DNA from: an uncultured Clostridia bacterium
GTDB taxonomy: Bacteria > Bacillota > Clostridia > Oscillospirales > Ruminococcaceae
Direction of reading: 5' to 3'
DNA length: 9,304 bases
Assembly (NCBI GenBank): GCA_947302065.1
Contig: CAMYUO010000041.1
Coordinates: 1 to 9,304, forward strand
Made by a program: the position numbers and the translations under genes. This document shows positions 1 to 6,765 of the stretch, piece after piece. The notes beneath the pieces are model-generated. The model was not told the DNA's origin, did no database searches, and saw only the letters and a list, made by a program, of their open reading frames with translations. The first letter of the stretch is position 1; the number at the start of each line of letters is the position of its first letter.

Positions 1-986
1 GAGCAGGTCGGCTGTGTGGTAGTTGTCCAATCGCCGAAAGAGTGACCTTTTGCAGCTTTGATATTTTCGGTCTTTGTATCGCCGCACATCTCGCAGGTAT
101 ATACGTCCCAGCCCTCGACGGTGCAGGTCGGCTCGACGGTCTTTGTGAATTTGAAAGAGTGGTCAAGCTTTGCGATAGTCTGTGTTTCGGTCTTTGAGCA
201 CTTGGAGCAGGTATGCTTCTGTGAGCCTTCCTTTTTGCAGGTCGGCTGTGAAGTGACTATCCAATCGCCGAACGAGTGACCTGTTGCGGTTACTTTGTTT
301 CTGTGCTCTGACTGGTCGCAGTTTGCGCAGGCGTAGAGGTCATAGCCGTCCTCTTCGCAGGTCGGTGCGACAGTTTTCACGAATGAGAGCTGGTGTTCGA
401 GTTTTGCGACAGGGCGTGTCTCTGTCTTTTCGCAAACCGAGCAGCTCCTTGATTCTGTACCGGCTTTTGCGCAGGTAGCAGGTTCGGTGACGGTCCATTC
501 GCTCCATTTATGACCGTTGGGTGAGATGTAATCTCTTTTTTCTGTATTGCTGCAGGCGGAGCAGGTGAACTGGGTATAGCCGTACTCGGTGCAGGTCGGC
601 GGAACTACGGTGCCTGTCTGCGGATATTTATGACCCTGTGCGATTATCGGCTGATTTTCGGTCGTGCCGCAGGCGGAACAGCTGCGTGTCTGAACGCCGT
701 CTGTTGTACAGGTGGCAGGTGTGGTTATGTTCCACGAACCCCAGCTGTGACCCTTTGCAGGGGTGTAGCTGCTGATTATGCTATCGCCGCAGCGTGAGCA
801 GGTATAGGGTGTATAGCCCTGCTCGGTGCAGGTCGGCGCAACGGTCGTTCCTTTCTGATAGTTGTGACCGAGCGGTTCTTTGCCGTACTCGGTGTAGGTG
901 TCGCCGCAGACGGAGCATTTATATGTCTTTTCGCTGCACTCGGTGCAGGTGGCATCCTTTGAGCTTTGCAGCACATAGTCGTGGCT
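1..986 (-). repeat. Tandem 117-bp coding repeats (39-residue Cys/His units)
   Basis: Repeat units begin at residues 567, 606, 645, 684, 724, 763, 802, 841 and 880 of the CAP protein. The spacing is 39 residues with one 40-residue exception, and the last unit is cut by the window edge. Each complete unit has a His at position 2, then x11 or x12, Cys, x9, Cys, x2, Cys, with P-x-T-C or PTC before the first Cys. Two subtypes mostly alternate: one with W or F pairs near the start and x12, the other with Y or F and x11. This gives a 78-residue (234-bp) higher-order period. At the DNA level 3-16 is identical to 237-250, and 26-38 to 260-272. The fixed His and three Cys suggest metal binding or disulfides, but this is inference. 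Confidence 0.88.
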
Positions 987-2684
987 GACGGTCAGGCTCC
1001 TTGGAAGGATGCAGACATAGGCATTCTGAAAGTAGCTTTCGGTGGAGTAGTATAAGGAGATATACTGACCGCTGTCCTCGGGCTTTGCGTCGATGTAATA
1101 CAAGTCATCTGATGCGGTGCTGCTTTGCTTGTCATATTCGGAAGAGGTGAGCGAGCTGTATGTCTTTTTGCAGACATAACCGCCGCTTTCGTCCTCGACG
1201 ATCTGACAAAGCGCTGATGCAGAGCCGCCGTACTGATATGTTTTAAATATATCGAATTTGACCCTTGTGCCTTCTATTGGCTTTGAGGAGCTGACAGACA
1301 GAGTGTTCCACTGGCAATAAGGATCATCTGTATACTCATACGAGATCGTTATCCTGTCGAGCATTCCTGTTGTGTCGGCAAACTTTACGGGGACAGCAGA
1401 CGGGTCTACACTGTTGTACCAGCAGCTGTTCTGCTTGTCGAGTATCCACGCACCCTTGGTCTTTACCTTGGCGGTGCTGCCGAACTCGTTGGTGACAGTC
1501 ACATACTGCGGCAGGCATGCGCCGAGTTTTTTAAGCGCATCGGTGCTGTCAAAGGAATCGTTGTATATCAGGATATTGTTGAAGTTGAGACCTGCCTTGG
1601 TTATTGCACCTGCGGCGTAGTCTTTAAGCTCGAAGAATTTGACGGTATACTGTATCTTGGCAGCCTTTGATGATTTGTCTTTGAGACCTGTGACTTCGAC
1701 CTTATAATTGCTGTCGTAGCGCTTCGTGGTGGTGTTATAGTCTGACGGCTGCACAAAGCCGATGAATGATGCGTCATCAAAATGGAGCTTGCCGTTTGCT
1801 GCCGTGCAGGTATAGCTTTTATTTGTGGTGAGGTTGGTGACGGTCACGGTGACATCGGATTGTTTTGAATATGTCACCTGTGAGCGATCAATGCCGACCG
1901 ACCACGCACTCTCTGTCGGGTAGATCGTGGACGACGGGTTGTAGCCCGGTGCCGGGAACGCATAGAACGGGTTGCGGCTTGACACAGAGGTGTCATAGCT
2001 GTATGCACCGATGCCGATGATCCCGCAGTATCCGAACTGCTGCTCGATATGGTCGGGATGTATGAGCGCAACACGGTGACCGAGCGCACCCCAGCTTCCG
2101 CTGCTGAGGCTGTAACCCTCGTTCATCCAGCCTGTGACTGCGCCGAGCGGTGTATATCCCCAGGCGAGAATGTTATGCTTGCACTCGAAGCCTTTGTCCC
2201 ACAGCTCCTGTGACATATCGTCAGGCTTGCTCGACTGGCTTATGTAGTGGTTGAAATCAAAGTTTCTGTCGAGCGCCTGATACTGAAGTGACGGAGTCTG
2301 CTCACAGGTCGAAGTCAGCGGCTTGCTGCCGACGAGCCAGCGGTAGAAGTTGGTCATCTCCTGCATCCCGAGCAGAGTATCATCGGTGAGAACGCCCTCG
2401 TTATACGGGCTTTTGGTCGATGCGGCAACGGAATAGTAAGTTGCGGAATTGCCGTCAACATAGCTTTTGCCGGCATAGAACGAGTCGGTATATTTCTGTG
2501 CGACGGTCTCGGGCGTGCGGCTTGCAAAGTCCGCCATTATGTCGCCGTCAAATACCGTGACGTCCGCAGCGTCTGCGGAGAAAGAGAACAGGGATATCAT
2601 CTCGTCGGCAGTTTGCGGCGAAAGTGCGCCGCCTGTTGTGAGCAGTGCCGCAGATAATATCAGCGATGTTGGCTTTTTAAACAT
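1..2684 (-). CDS. Secreted CAP-domain protein with C-terminal 39-residue Cys/His repeats (3' end outside window)
   Basis: My reading of the minus strand stays open for 894 residues and runs off the window without a stop. The ATG at 2684 is preceded by GGAGGT at 2696-2691, six bases away. Residues 1-39 look like a signal peptide: FKK, a hydrophobic stretch at about 8-22, then an Ala-rich cleavage region near A37-A40. Residues about 80-275 resemble the CAP/SCP superfamily: NFYRW at 112-116, His146, HNIL at 170-173, WMNE at 186-189, GHR at 202-204 and a following GIGAY. CAP domains typically use a His/Glu/Glu/His set; here His146, Glu189 and His203 fit, but His170 sits where the first Glu is expected. 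Residues about 275-566 contain Thr/Val-rich, beta-sandwich-like sequence that I cannot assign. From 567 on come the tandem repeats described separately. The protein is exported; anchoring cannot be judged because the C-terminus is missing. Enzymatic or adhesive function is unknown. Confidence 0.85.
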   Translation of the reverse strand, partial: MFKKPTSLILSAALLTTGGALSPQTADEMISLFSFSADAADVTVFDGDIMADFASRTPETVAQKYTDSFYAGKSYVDGNSATYYSVAASTKSPYNEGVLTDDTLLGMQEMTNFYRWLVGSKPLTSTCEQTPSLQYQALDRNFDFNHYISQSSKPDDMSQELWDKGFECKHNILAWGYTPLGAVTGWMNEGYSLSSGSWGALGHRVALIHPDHIEQQFGYCGIIGIGAYSYDTSVSSRNPFYAFPAPGYNPSSTIYPTESAWSVGIDRSQVTYSKQSDVTVTVTNLTTNKSYTCTAANGKLHFDDASFIGFVQPSDYNTTTKRYDSNYKVEVTGLKDKSSKAAKIQYTVKFFELKDYAAGAITKAGLNFNNILIYNDSFDSTDALKKLGACLPQYVTVTNEFGSTAKVKTKGAWILDKQNSCWYNSVDPSAVPVKFADTTGMLDRITISYEYTDDPYCQWNTLSVSSSKPIEGTRVKFDIFKTYQYGGSASALCQIVEDESGGYVCKKTYSSLTSSEYDKQSSTASDDLYYIDAKPEDSGQYISLYYSTESYFQNAYVCILPRSLTVSHDYVLQSSKDATCTECSEKTYKCSVCGDTYTEYGKEPLGHNYQKGTTVAPTCTEQGYTPYTCSRCGDSIISSYTPAKGHSWGSWNITTPATCTTDGVQTRSCSACGTTENQPIIAQGHKYPQTGTVVPPTCTEYGYTQFTCSACSNTEKRDYISPNGHKWSEWTVTEPATCAKAGTESRSCSVCEKTETRPVAKLEHQLSFVKTVAPTCEEDGYDLYACANCDQSEHRNKVTATGHSFGDWIVTSQPTCKKEGSQKHTCSKCSKTETQTIAKLDHSFKFTKTVEPTCTVEGWDVYTCEMCGDTKTENIKAAKGHSFGDWTTTTQPTC

Positions 2685-2727
2685 ATAGATACCTCCGATA
2701 AGGCAAAAATGTCGCATATATATTAGT

Positions 2728-2757
2728 AGTATAACATATTTTGTTGATTTGCGTCAA
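2728..2757 (-). promoter_or_regulatory. Proximal sigma-A-type promoter of the CAP-repeat gene
   Basis: On the minus strand TTGACG (2757-2752) is followed after 18 bases by TATACT (2733-2728). The -10 is preceded by TG plus one base, an extended -10 element. The start of transcription would lie near 2721, giving a leader of about 37 bases that includes the GGAGGT site. This is the best candidate for the main promoter of the downstream gene. Confidence 0.65.
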
Positions 2758-2783
2758 CGTTTTTTTGTACAATCTCAACAAAA
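2739..2783. promoter_or_regulatory. Inverted repeat overlapping the proximal -35 region (possible operator)
   Basis: TTTTGTTGA at 2739-2747 is the exact reverse complement of TCAACAAAA at 2775-2783. A nested pair, GTTGA at 2743-2747 and TCAAC at 2754-2758, covers the -35 hexamer of the proximal promoter. The position would suit a repressor or activator site, but no binding protein can be named and AT-rich DNA gives such repeats by chance. Confidence 0.35.
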
Positions 2784-2907
2784 GGCTTTTATACAATAGT
2801 GACAATATGTTCAAAATGCTATCCAAAACACAGTTTATTTTTTCACGTTGTTTTCATTTTGGTTTAAGTTAAATTTAAGCTTGCGCTGATATACTTTAAG
2901 CATAGAC

Positions 2908-2935
2908 AAAAACAAAGCAGCTTTTACCGCTGCTT
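2908..2935 (-). terminator. Terminator-like hairpin just downstream of the distal promoter
   Basis: On the minus strand AAGCAGC (2935-2929) pairs with GCTGCTT (2921-2915) around a seven-base loop. It is followed by a T-rich run, TGTTTTTG, at 2914-2907. The stem is short, so termination may be partial. It begins at or within a few bases of the start site predicted for the distal promoter, so it may instead be a 5'-end stem-loop. Confidence 0.45.
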
Positions 2936-2942
2936 GTGACCG

Positions 2943-2971
2943 ATAATACCGCAAGGTACGGGTTTTGTCAA
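2943..2971 (-). promoter_or_regulatory. Distal near-consensus sigma-A promoter
   Basis: The minus strand carries a perfect TTGACA (2971-2966), a 17-base spacer and TATTAT (2948-2943), which differs from the consensus -10 at one position. It lies between the ABC-operon terminator and the hairpin at 2935-2915. The target is either the CAP-repeat gene through a leader of about 250 bases or a very short RNA. Confidence 0.6.
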
Positions 2972-2997
2972 CAATGATTTCTCTCTCCCCCTATATC

Positions 2998-3032
2998 AAA
3001 AAAGCCGCAGAGCATTGCCAAGACTCTGCGGC
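2998..3032 (-). terminator. Intrinsic terminator of the ABC exporter operon
   Basis: On the minus strand a perfect 9-bp GC-rich stem (3032-3024 with 3012-3004) closes an 11-base loop and is followed directly by six T residues (3003-2998). It starts 11 bases after the stop codon of the second ABC gene. The plus strand also has a T-run after the stem, so it could act in both directions, though no plus-strand gene ends here. Confidence 0.85.
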
Positions 3033-3043
3033 GATTTTTGTTG

Positions 3044-4810
3044 TTATGTTGCGGCGAACTGCGAGTTGTAAAGCTCGGCATAGAAGCCGCCTTTTTGCAT
3101 AAGGCTCTTATGGTCGCCCTGCTCGACGATGTGTCCGTCACGCATAACGATGATGTTATCCGCCTCTTTTATTGTAGAAAGGCGGTGGGCGATGATAAAG
3201 CTCGTTCTGCCCTGCATAAGCTTTGCAAAGGCGTTCTGGACAAGTATCTCGGTACGGGTGTCGATAGACGATGTTGCCTCGTCGAGAATGAGCATCTCTG
3301 GCACGCACAGCATGACTCTTGCGATGCACAAAAGCTGTTTCTGCCCTGCCGAGATGGTGGAGTAGCTATCGGATATGATAGTGTCATAGCCCATAGGCAG
3401 ACGCTTGATAAAGCTGTGGCAATAGGCTGCCTTTGCGGCGGCGATGACCTCTGCCTCGGTGGCATCGGGCTTGCCGTAGGCGATATTTTCACGGATAGTG
3501 CCTGTTTTGAGCCACGTTTCCTGAAGCACCATACCGTAGCCCGAGCGCAGCGACCGGCGTGTGATATCACGGATATCCTCGCCGCTGACTTTTATTGAGC
3601 CGCTGCCGACGTCGTAAAAGCGCATCAGCAGGTTTATCATTGTGGTCTTGCCGCAGCCTGTCGGACCGACTATGGCTGTGCGCTGACCCTTTTCAACGTG
3701 CAGGTCAAAGTGCTCGATAAGCGGTTTTTCGGGCGAATATGAAAAGCTGACATCGCTCACATCTACGCTGCCGTCAAAGTCGGTGATGACTTTGGAATTC
3801 TCGTCGGGACTTTCCTGCGGCTGTTCGATAAGCTCAAAGACTCTGTGAGCTGAGGCGAGTGCGCCCTGAAGCTCGGTGATAACGCCAGATATCTCGTTGA
3901 AAGGCTTGGTGTACTGGTTTGCGTAGGTCAGAAAGCTTGACAGCTGACCGACGGTTATGCCGCCCGAAAAGGCTGTGAATGCGCCGACGATTCCGACTCC
4001 CGTATAGACAAGACCGTTGACGAATCGGGTGGTCGGGTTTGTGAGGCTGGAAAAGAAGATAGCATTTACGCTGACATCGGAAAGCGCTTTATTTGCCTCT
4101 TCAAAACGCTCCTGCGCCTGCTGTTCATAGTCGAATGCGGCGACGGTCTTCTGCTCGCCCGTCATTTCTTCGACAAGGCTGGTCAGCTCGCCTCTTGCGA
4201 CCGACTGCTTATGGAAAAGCTTATAGGTGTTGCGTGAGACGAATCGTGCGACGAACAGCGAAAGGGGAGTTATCAGCACGACGACGAGGGTTATTTTCAG
4301 GTTTATCGTCAGCATGAATATGAGCGTGCCGATTATCGTGCAAAGCCCTGTGAAAAGCTGCGCAAAGCCCATGAGCAAGCCGTCTGAGATCTGCTCGACA
4401 TCGGTGATGACACGGCTGATGATATCGCCGTGCGGGTGCGAGTCGATATAAGAAAGCGGCAGTTTTTCGAGCTTTTTGAATGCATCGTTGCGCAGGTCAC
4501 GCACGACGTTGAAGGTTATCTTGTTGGTGCACAGGGTCATCAGCCACTGGCAAAGCGCCGTCACGCCGACGAGCACGAGCAGACCTATGATTATCGGCAC
4601 GAGCCTGTCAAAATCGACATCGCCCTTTGTGACGATGACATCGACGCCCTTGCCTATGAGTATCGGCGCATAGAGAGTTGCTGCGACGCTTATGAGTGCA
4701 AAGAGCATTGCCAATGCCAGCAGCGCTCTGTAAGGTTTTGCGTAGGCAAGCAGTTTGCCGAGCGTTTTGCCCGAGCTTGCTTTCTTTGCCGGGATACGTT
4801 CATCAGCCAT
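3044..4810 (-). CDS. ABC exporter half-transporter, subunit with catalytic-type NBD
   Basis: The product has 588 residues and the fused membrane domain plus ATPase layout of type IV (MdlB-like, COG1132) exporters. About six membrane helices fall in residues 28-325, with the nucleotide-binding domain from about 350. Visible motifs are Walker A GPTGCGKT (382-389), Q-loop Gln430, Walker B MLILDE with catalytic Glu511, and H-loop His542. The signature motif is the non-canonical ISAGQ (486-490). In heterodimeric exporters such as TM287/288, BmrC/BmrD and LmrCD, this subunit supplies the working Walker motifs, while its altered signature faces the degenerate site of its partner. I chose the ATG at 4810 because GGAGG lies eight bases upstream and the N-terminus fits the family; the longer frame from 4921 adds 37 residues antisense-like in composition. 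It overlaps the previous gene by eight bases, implying coupled translation. The substrate is unknown. Confidence 0.93.
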   Translation of the reverse strand: MADERIPAKKASSGKTLGKLLAYAKPYRALLALAMLFALISVAATLYAPILIGKGVDVIVTKGDVDFDRLVPIIIGLLVLVGVTALCQWLMTLCTNKITFNVVRDLRNDAFKKLEKLPLSYIDSHPHGDIISRVITDVEQISDGLLMGFAQLFTGLCTIIGTLIFMLTINLKITLVVVLITPLSLFVARFVSRNTYKLFHKQSVARGELTSLVEEMTGEQKTVAAFDYEQQAQERFEEANKALSDVSVNAIFFSSLTNPTTRFVNGLVYTGVGIVGAFTAFSGGITVGQLSSFLTYANQYTKPFNEISGVITELQGALASAHRVFELIEQPQESPDENSKVITDFDGSVDVSDVSFSYSPEKPLIEHFDLHVEKGQRTAIVGPTGCGKTTMINLLMRFYDVGSGSIKVSGEDIRDITRRSLRSGYGMVLQETWLKTGTIRENIAYGKPDATEAEVIAAAKAAYCHSFIKRLPMGYDTIISDSYSTISAGQKQLLCIARVMLCVPEMLILDEATSSIDTRTEILVQNAFAKLMQGRTSFIIAHRLSTIKEADNIIVMRDGHIVEQGDHKSLMQKGGFYAELYNSQFAAT

Positions 4811-6542
4811 ACTGTGCCACCTCCTTTTCGGAGAGCTGGGACAGGCATATCTCCTTATAGACATCGCAGCTGCGGAACAGCTCGGCGTGAGTGCCGATGC
4901 CTGCGGTCTTTCCGTCCTCAAGGACGATTATCTTATCTGCATTGCGGATAGATGATATGCGCTGGGAGACGATGAAAACGGTCATGCCCTGCGTTTTTTC
5001 GGCGATAGCTTTGCGCAGTGCGGCATCGGTGACAAGGTCGAGCGCAGAGGCAGAGTCGTCAAGTATGAGTATCTCGGGTCTGCCGACGAGCGCACGGGCG
5101 ATGGTCAATCTTTGCCGCTGACCGCCCGAGAGGTTTTTGCCCTGCTGGAGTATCTCAAAGTCGAGCCCGCCCTGTTTTTGTTCGACAAATTCCTTTGCCT
5201 GCGCTATTTCAAGCGCCTGCCAGATATCATCGTCGGTGGCGCTTTCGTCACGGAAGCGCATATTGTCACGCACGCTGCCTTTGAACAGCACGGCTTTCTG
5301 CGGAACGATGCCTATCTTGCTGCGCAGCTGTGCGAACGGGTAGGCTTTTACATCTGTGCCGTCAACAAGCACGCTGCCCGAGCTTGTATCGTAAAATCGT
5401 GGGATAAGATTTATCACGCTTGATTTGCCCGAGCCTGTACCGCCGATTATGCCGATAGTTTCGCCTTTTGCAGCGGTGAAAGTGATGCCCTCGAGGGTGT
5501 TTTCGCCTGCACCTGAATATGCGAAGCTGACATCACGGAACTCGACAGCGGGTGCTGCCGGGTCTGCGGTGACATCGGTATTGCCGTCGTCGGAGACTGT
5601 TGTGGTCACGTCAAAGACCTCGTTTATGCGTCCTGCGCAGGCGTACATCTTGGTGATGTTGGTCACGAGCAGGGCAACTGCGAGCAGTGCAAGCAGAATC
5701 TGATTCATATAGTTGAGCAGTGCGATGACCTCGCCCTGAGTGATGCTGCCCGAATCGACGGACTTGCCGCCGAACCAGAGTATCGCAGCTATCGCAAGGT
5801 TGACGAGCACATAGGTGGCAGGGTTCATCACGGCGGATATCTTTCCTGCGACTATCTGCATGCGGCGCAGCTGCTCGGCGTTTTTCTCAAACTCCTCCTG
5901 TTCGTCTTTCTGACGTGAAAAGGCTCTTATCACTCTTGTGCCGACGAGGTTTTCGGATGTCAGCAGATTGGTGCGGTCGAGCGTTTTCTGCACACGCTTA
6001 TAGCGTGGGATAGTTGCGGACATTATCTTGTAGATAACGAATGCGAGCGCAGGCGATATCAGCAGAAATATCAGCGTGAGCTTTACCGATATGGTGAACG
6101 CCATTATCACCGAGCCGAGCACGATGAACGGCGAGCGCAGGAAAAGGCGCAGTATCATATTAACGCCCGTCTGCGCCTGATTGATGTCAGAGGTCATTCG
6201 GGTGACGAGGGTGTGGCTGCCGAGCTTGTCTATCTCGGTATAGGACAGCGTGCCGATGTGCTTGAAAAGCGCTGTGCGAAGCTCCTGACCGAAGCCGACA
6301 GAGGCTTTTGCTGCGAAATACTGCGCTGTCAGCGAGCAGGTCAGACCGAGCACGCCGAGCAGCACGAGCAAGCCGCCTCGCCACAGGATATATGATGCGT
6401 CCTCGTTTTTGATGCCCGTGTCGATGATATCCGCCATTATCAGCGGAACGGCAAGCTCAAAGCAAGCCTCTATCAGCTTGAACACAGGTCCGATGATGCT
6501 TTGCAGTTTATAATGTTTCAGATATTTTGCGAGTCTGAACAA
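4803..6542 (-). CDS. ABC exporter half-transporter, subunit with degenerate NBD
   Basis: The product has 579 residues and is the first half of the heterodimeric exporter. About six membrane helices lie in residues 15-300 and the nucleotide-binding domain starts near 332. Walker A GGTGSGKS is at 367-374, Q-loop Gln415 and a canonical LSGGQ signature at 471-475. Walker B reads ILILDD, so Asp496 replaces the catalytic Glu, and Gln527 replaces the H-loop His. This paired loss is typical of the non-hydrolysing site in heterodimeric exporters, so the protein should need the following gene's product. Translation starts at TTG (6542-6540), eight bases after a good GGAG; the N-terminus MFRLAKYLK matches the usual start of this family, and no ATG lies nearby upstream. 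Location is the cytoplasmic membrane. Likely cargo would be a drug, lipid or peptide, but the sequence does not say which. Confidence 0.93.
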   Translation of the reverse strand: MFRLAKYLKHYKLQSIIGPVFKLIEACFELAVPLIMADIIDTGIKNEDASYILWRGGLLVLLGVLGLTCSLTAQYFAAKASVGFGQELRTALFKHIGTLSYTEIDKLGSHTLVTRMTSDINQAQTGVNMILRLFLRSPFIVLGSVIMAFTISVKLTLIFLLISPALAFVIYKIMSATIPRYKRVQKTLDRTNLLTSENLVGTRVIRAFSRQKDEQEEFEKNAEQLRRMQIVAGKISAVMNPATYVLVNLAIAAILWFGGKSVDSGSITQGEVIALLNYMNQILLALLAVALLVTNITKMYACAGRINEVFDVTTTVSDDGNTDVTADPAAPAVEFRDVSFAYSGAGENTLEGITFTAAKGETIGIIGGTGSGKSSVINLIPRFYDTSSGSVLVDGTDVKAYPFAQLRSKIGIVPQKAVLFKGSVRDNMRFRDESATDDDIWQALEIAQAKEFVEQKQGGLDFEILQQGKNLSGGQRQRLTIARALVGRPEILILDDSASALDLVTDAALRKAIAEKTQGMTVFIVSQRISSIRNADKIIVLEDGKTAGIGTHAELFRSCDVYKEICLSQLSEKEVAQYG

Positions 6543-6646
6543 TTTTCTTTCTCCTTTGTGGTATTCTTATCGGGGAGAGTGGGTCGATAATTGGGAGAGT
6601 TCCTTTGTGGAGTGTTGTCCTCCGCTCCTTTTGGGGACTTTCAGTC

Positions 6647-6698
6647 ATTTTTCGTTACAGGGGACCATTAGTTTTTTAAGTCCCCTGTGGCGAAAAAT
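6647..6698. repeat. Imperfect inverted repeat, 18-bp arms
   Basis: The left arm at 6647-6664 pairs with the right arm at 6681-6698 over 18 positions; two central pairs are G-T. As plus-strand RNA these would be G-U wobbles, and as minus-strand RNA they would be A-C mismatches. Outside the arms a CTTTCAG-like word recurs in inverted order (6638-6644 and 6712-6718), separated on one side by extra bases, so the symmetric unit may span about 6632-6720. There is no T-run on the minus strand after it that would make it a standard terminator. Confidence 0.6.
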
Positions 6699-6722
6699 CA
6701 TTAAAAGGTTTCTGAAAGGGGT

Positions 6723-6758
6723 CTGGGGAAAACTCTTCTCCAAAAGAGTTTTCCCCAG
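6723..6758. terminator. Perfect 15-bp hairpin immediately after ppk
   Basis: The arms 6723-6737 and 6744-6758 are perfectly complementary around a six-base loop. On the minus strand the hairpin begins eight bases after the ppk stop. It is very stable, but AGACCCC rather than a T-run follows, so it is not a textbook intrinsic terminator. It may halt transcription weakly, protect the 3' end of the ppk message, or belong to a repeated element. Confidence 0.5.
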
Positions 6759-6765
6759 TTGTTGA

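Larger units (their letters stand above)
2685..3043. other. Regulatory intergenic region between the ABC operon and the CAP-repeat gene
   Basis: This AT-rich stretch of 359 bases holds no credible coding sequence. In minus-strand order it contains the terminator of the ABC operon, a near-consensus promoter, a terminator-like hairpin, about 130 bases with repeated TTTAAGC and ACAATA words, and the promoter and ribosome binding site of the CAP-repeat gene. TTTAAGC occurs at 2875-2881 and 2895-2901, and ACAATA at 2793-2798 and 2802-2807. No riboswitch that I recognise is present. Confidence 0.7.
6543..6765. other. Structured intergenic region between ppk and the ABC genes
   Basis: No real gene is seen here. 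The region holds two strong inverted repeats (listed separately) and small direct repeats: TCCTTTGTGG at 6552-6561 and 6601-6610, and GGGAGAGT at 6573-6580 and 6593-6600. The first direct repeat includes the AAAGGA ribosome-binding core of the ABC gene, so a second unused copy lies 49 bases upstream. I found no convincing promoter. The organisation resembles a dispersed intergenic repeat unit, but a genome search would be needed to show that. Confidence 0.5.

Noticed and set aside
58..478. Two small plus-strand frames near the left edge
   Set aside because: Both are antisense to the Cys/His repeats and simply mirror their periodicity.
1..986. CRISPR array or intergenic tandem repeat
   Set aside because: The period is 117 bp with no constant short repeat and variable spacers, and the whole stretch is an open reading frame joined to the CAP protein.
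3038..3598. Open plus-strand frame of 186 codons
   Set aside because: It is antisense to the ATPase domain of the second ABC gene, which has a clear family match. The frame has no ribosome binding site and no recognisable product.
4811..4921. Upstream extension of the second ABC gene to an ATG at 4921
   Set aside because: The added 37 residues overlap the conserved end of the first ABC gene and do not resemble family N-termini. The ATG at 4810 has its own GGAGG.
4430..4951. Open plus-strand frame of 173 codons
   Set aside because: It is antisense to the junction of the two ABC genes and is explained by codon bias on the opposite strand.
6556..6765. Plus-strand frame of 69 codons between ppk and the ABC genes
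   Set aside because: It reads through the two hairpins, has no ribosome binding site, and its sequence is dictated by the inverted repeats rather than protein-like conservation.
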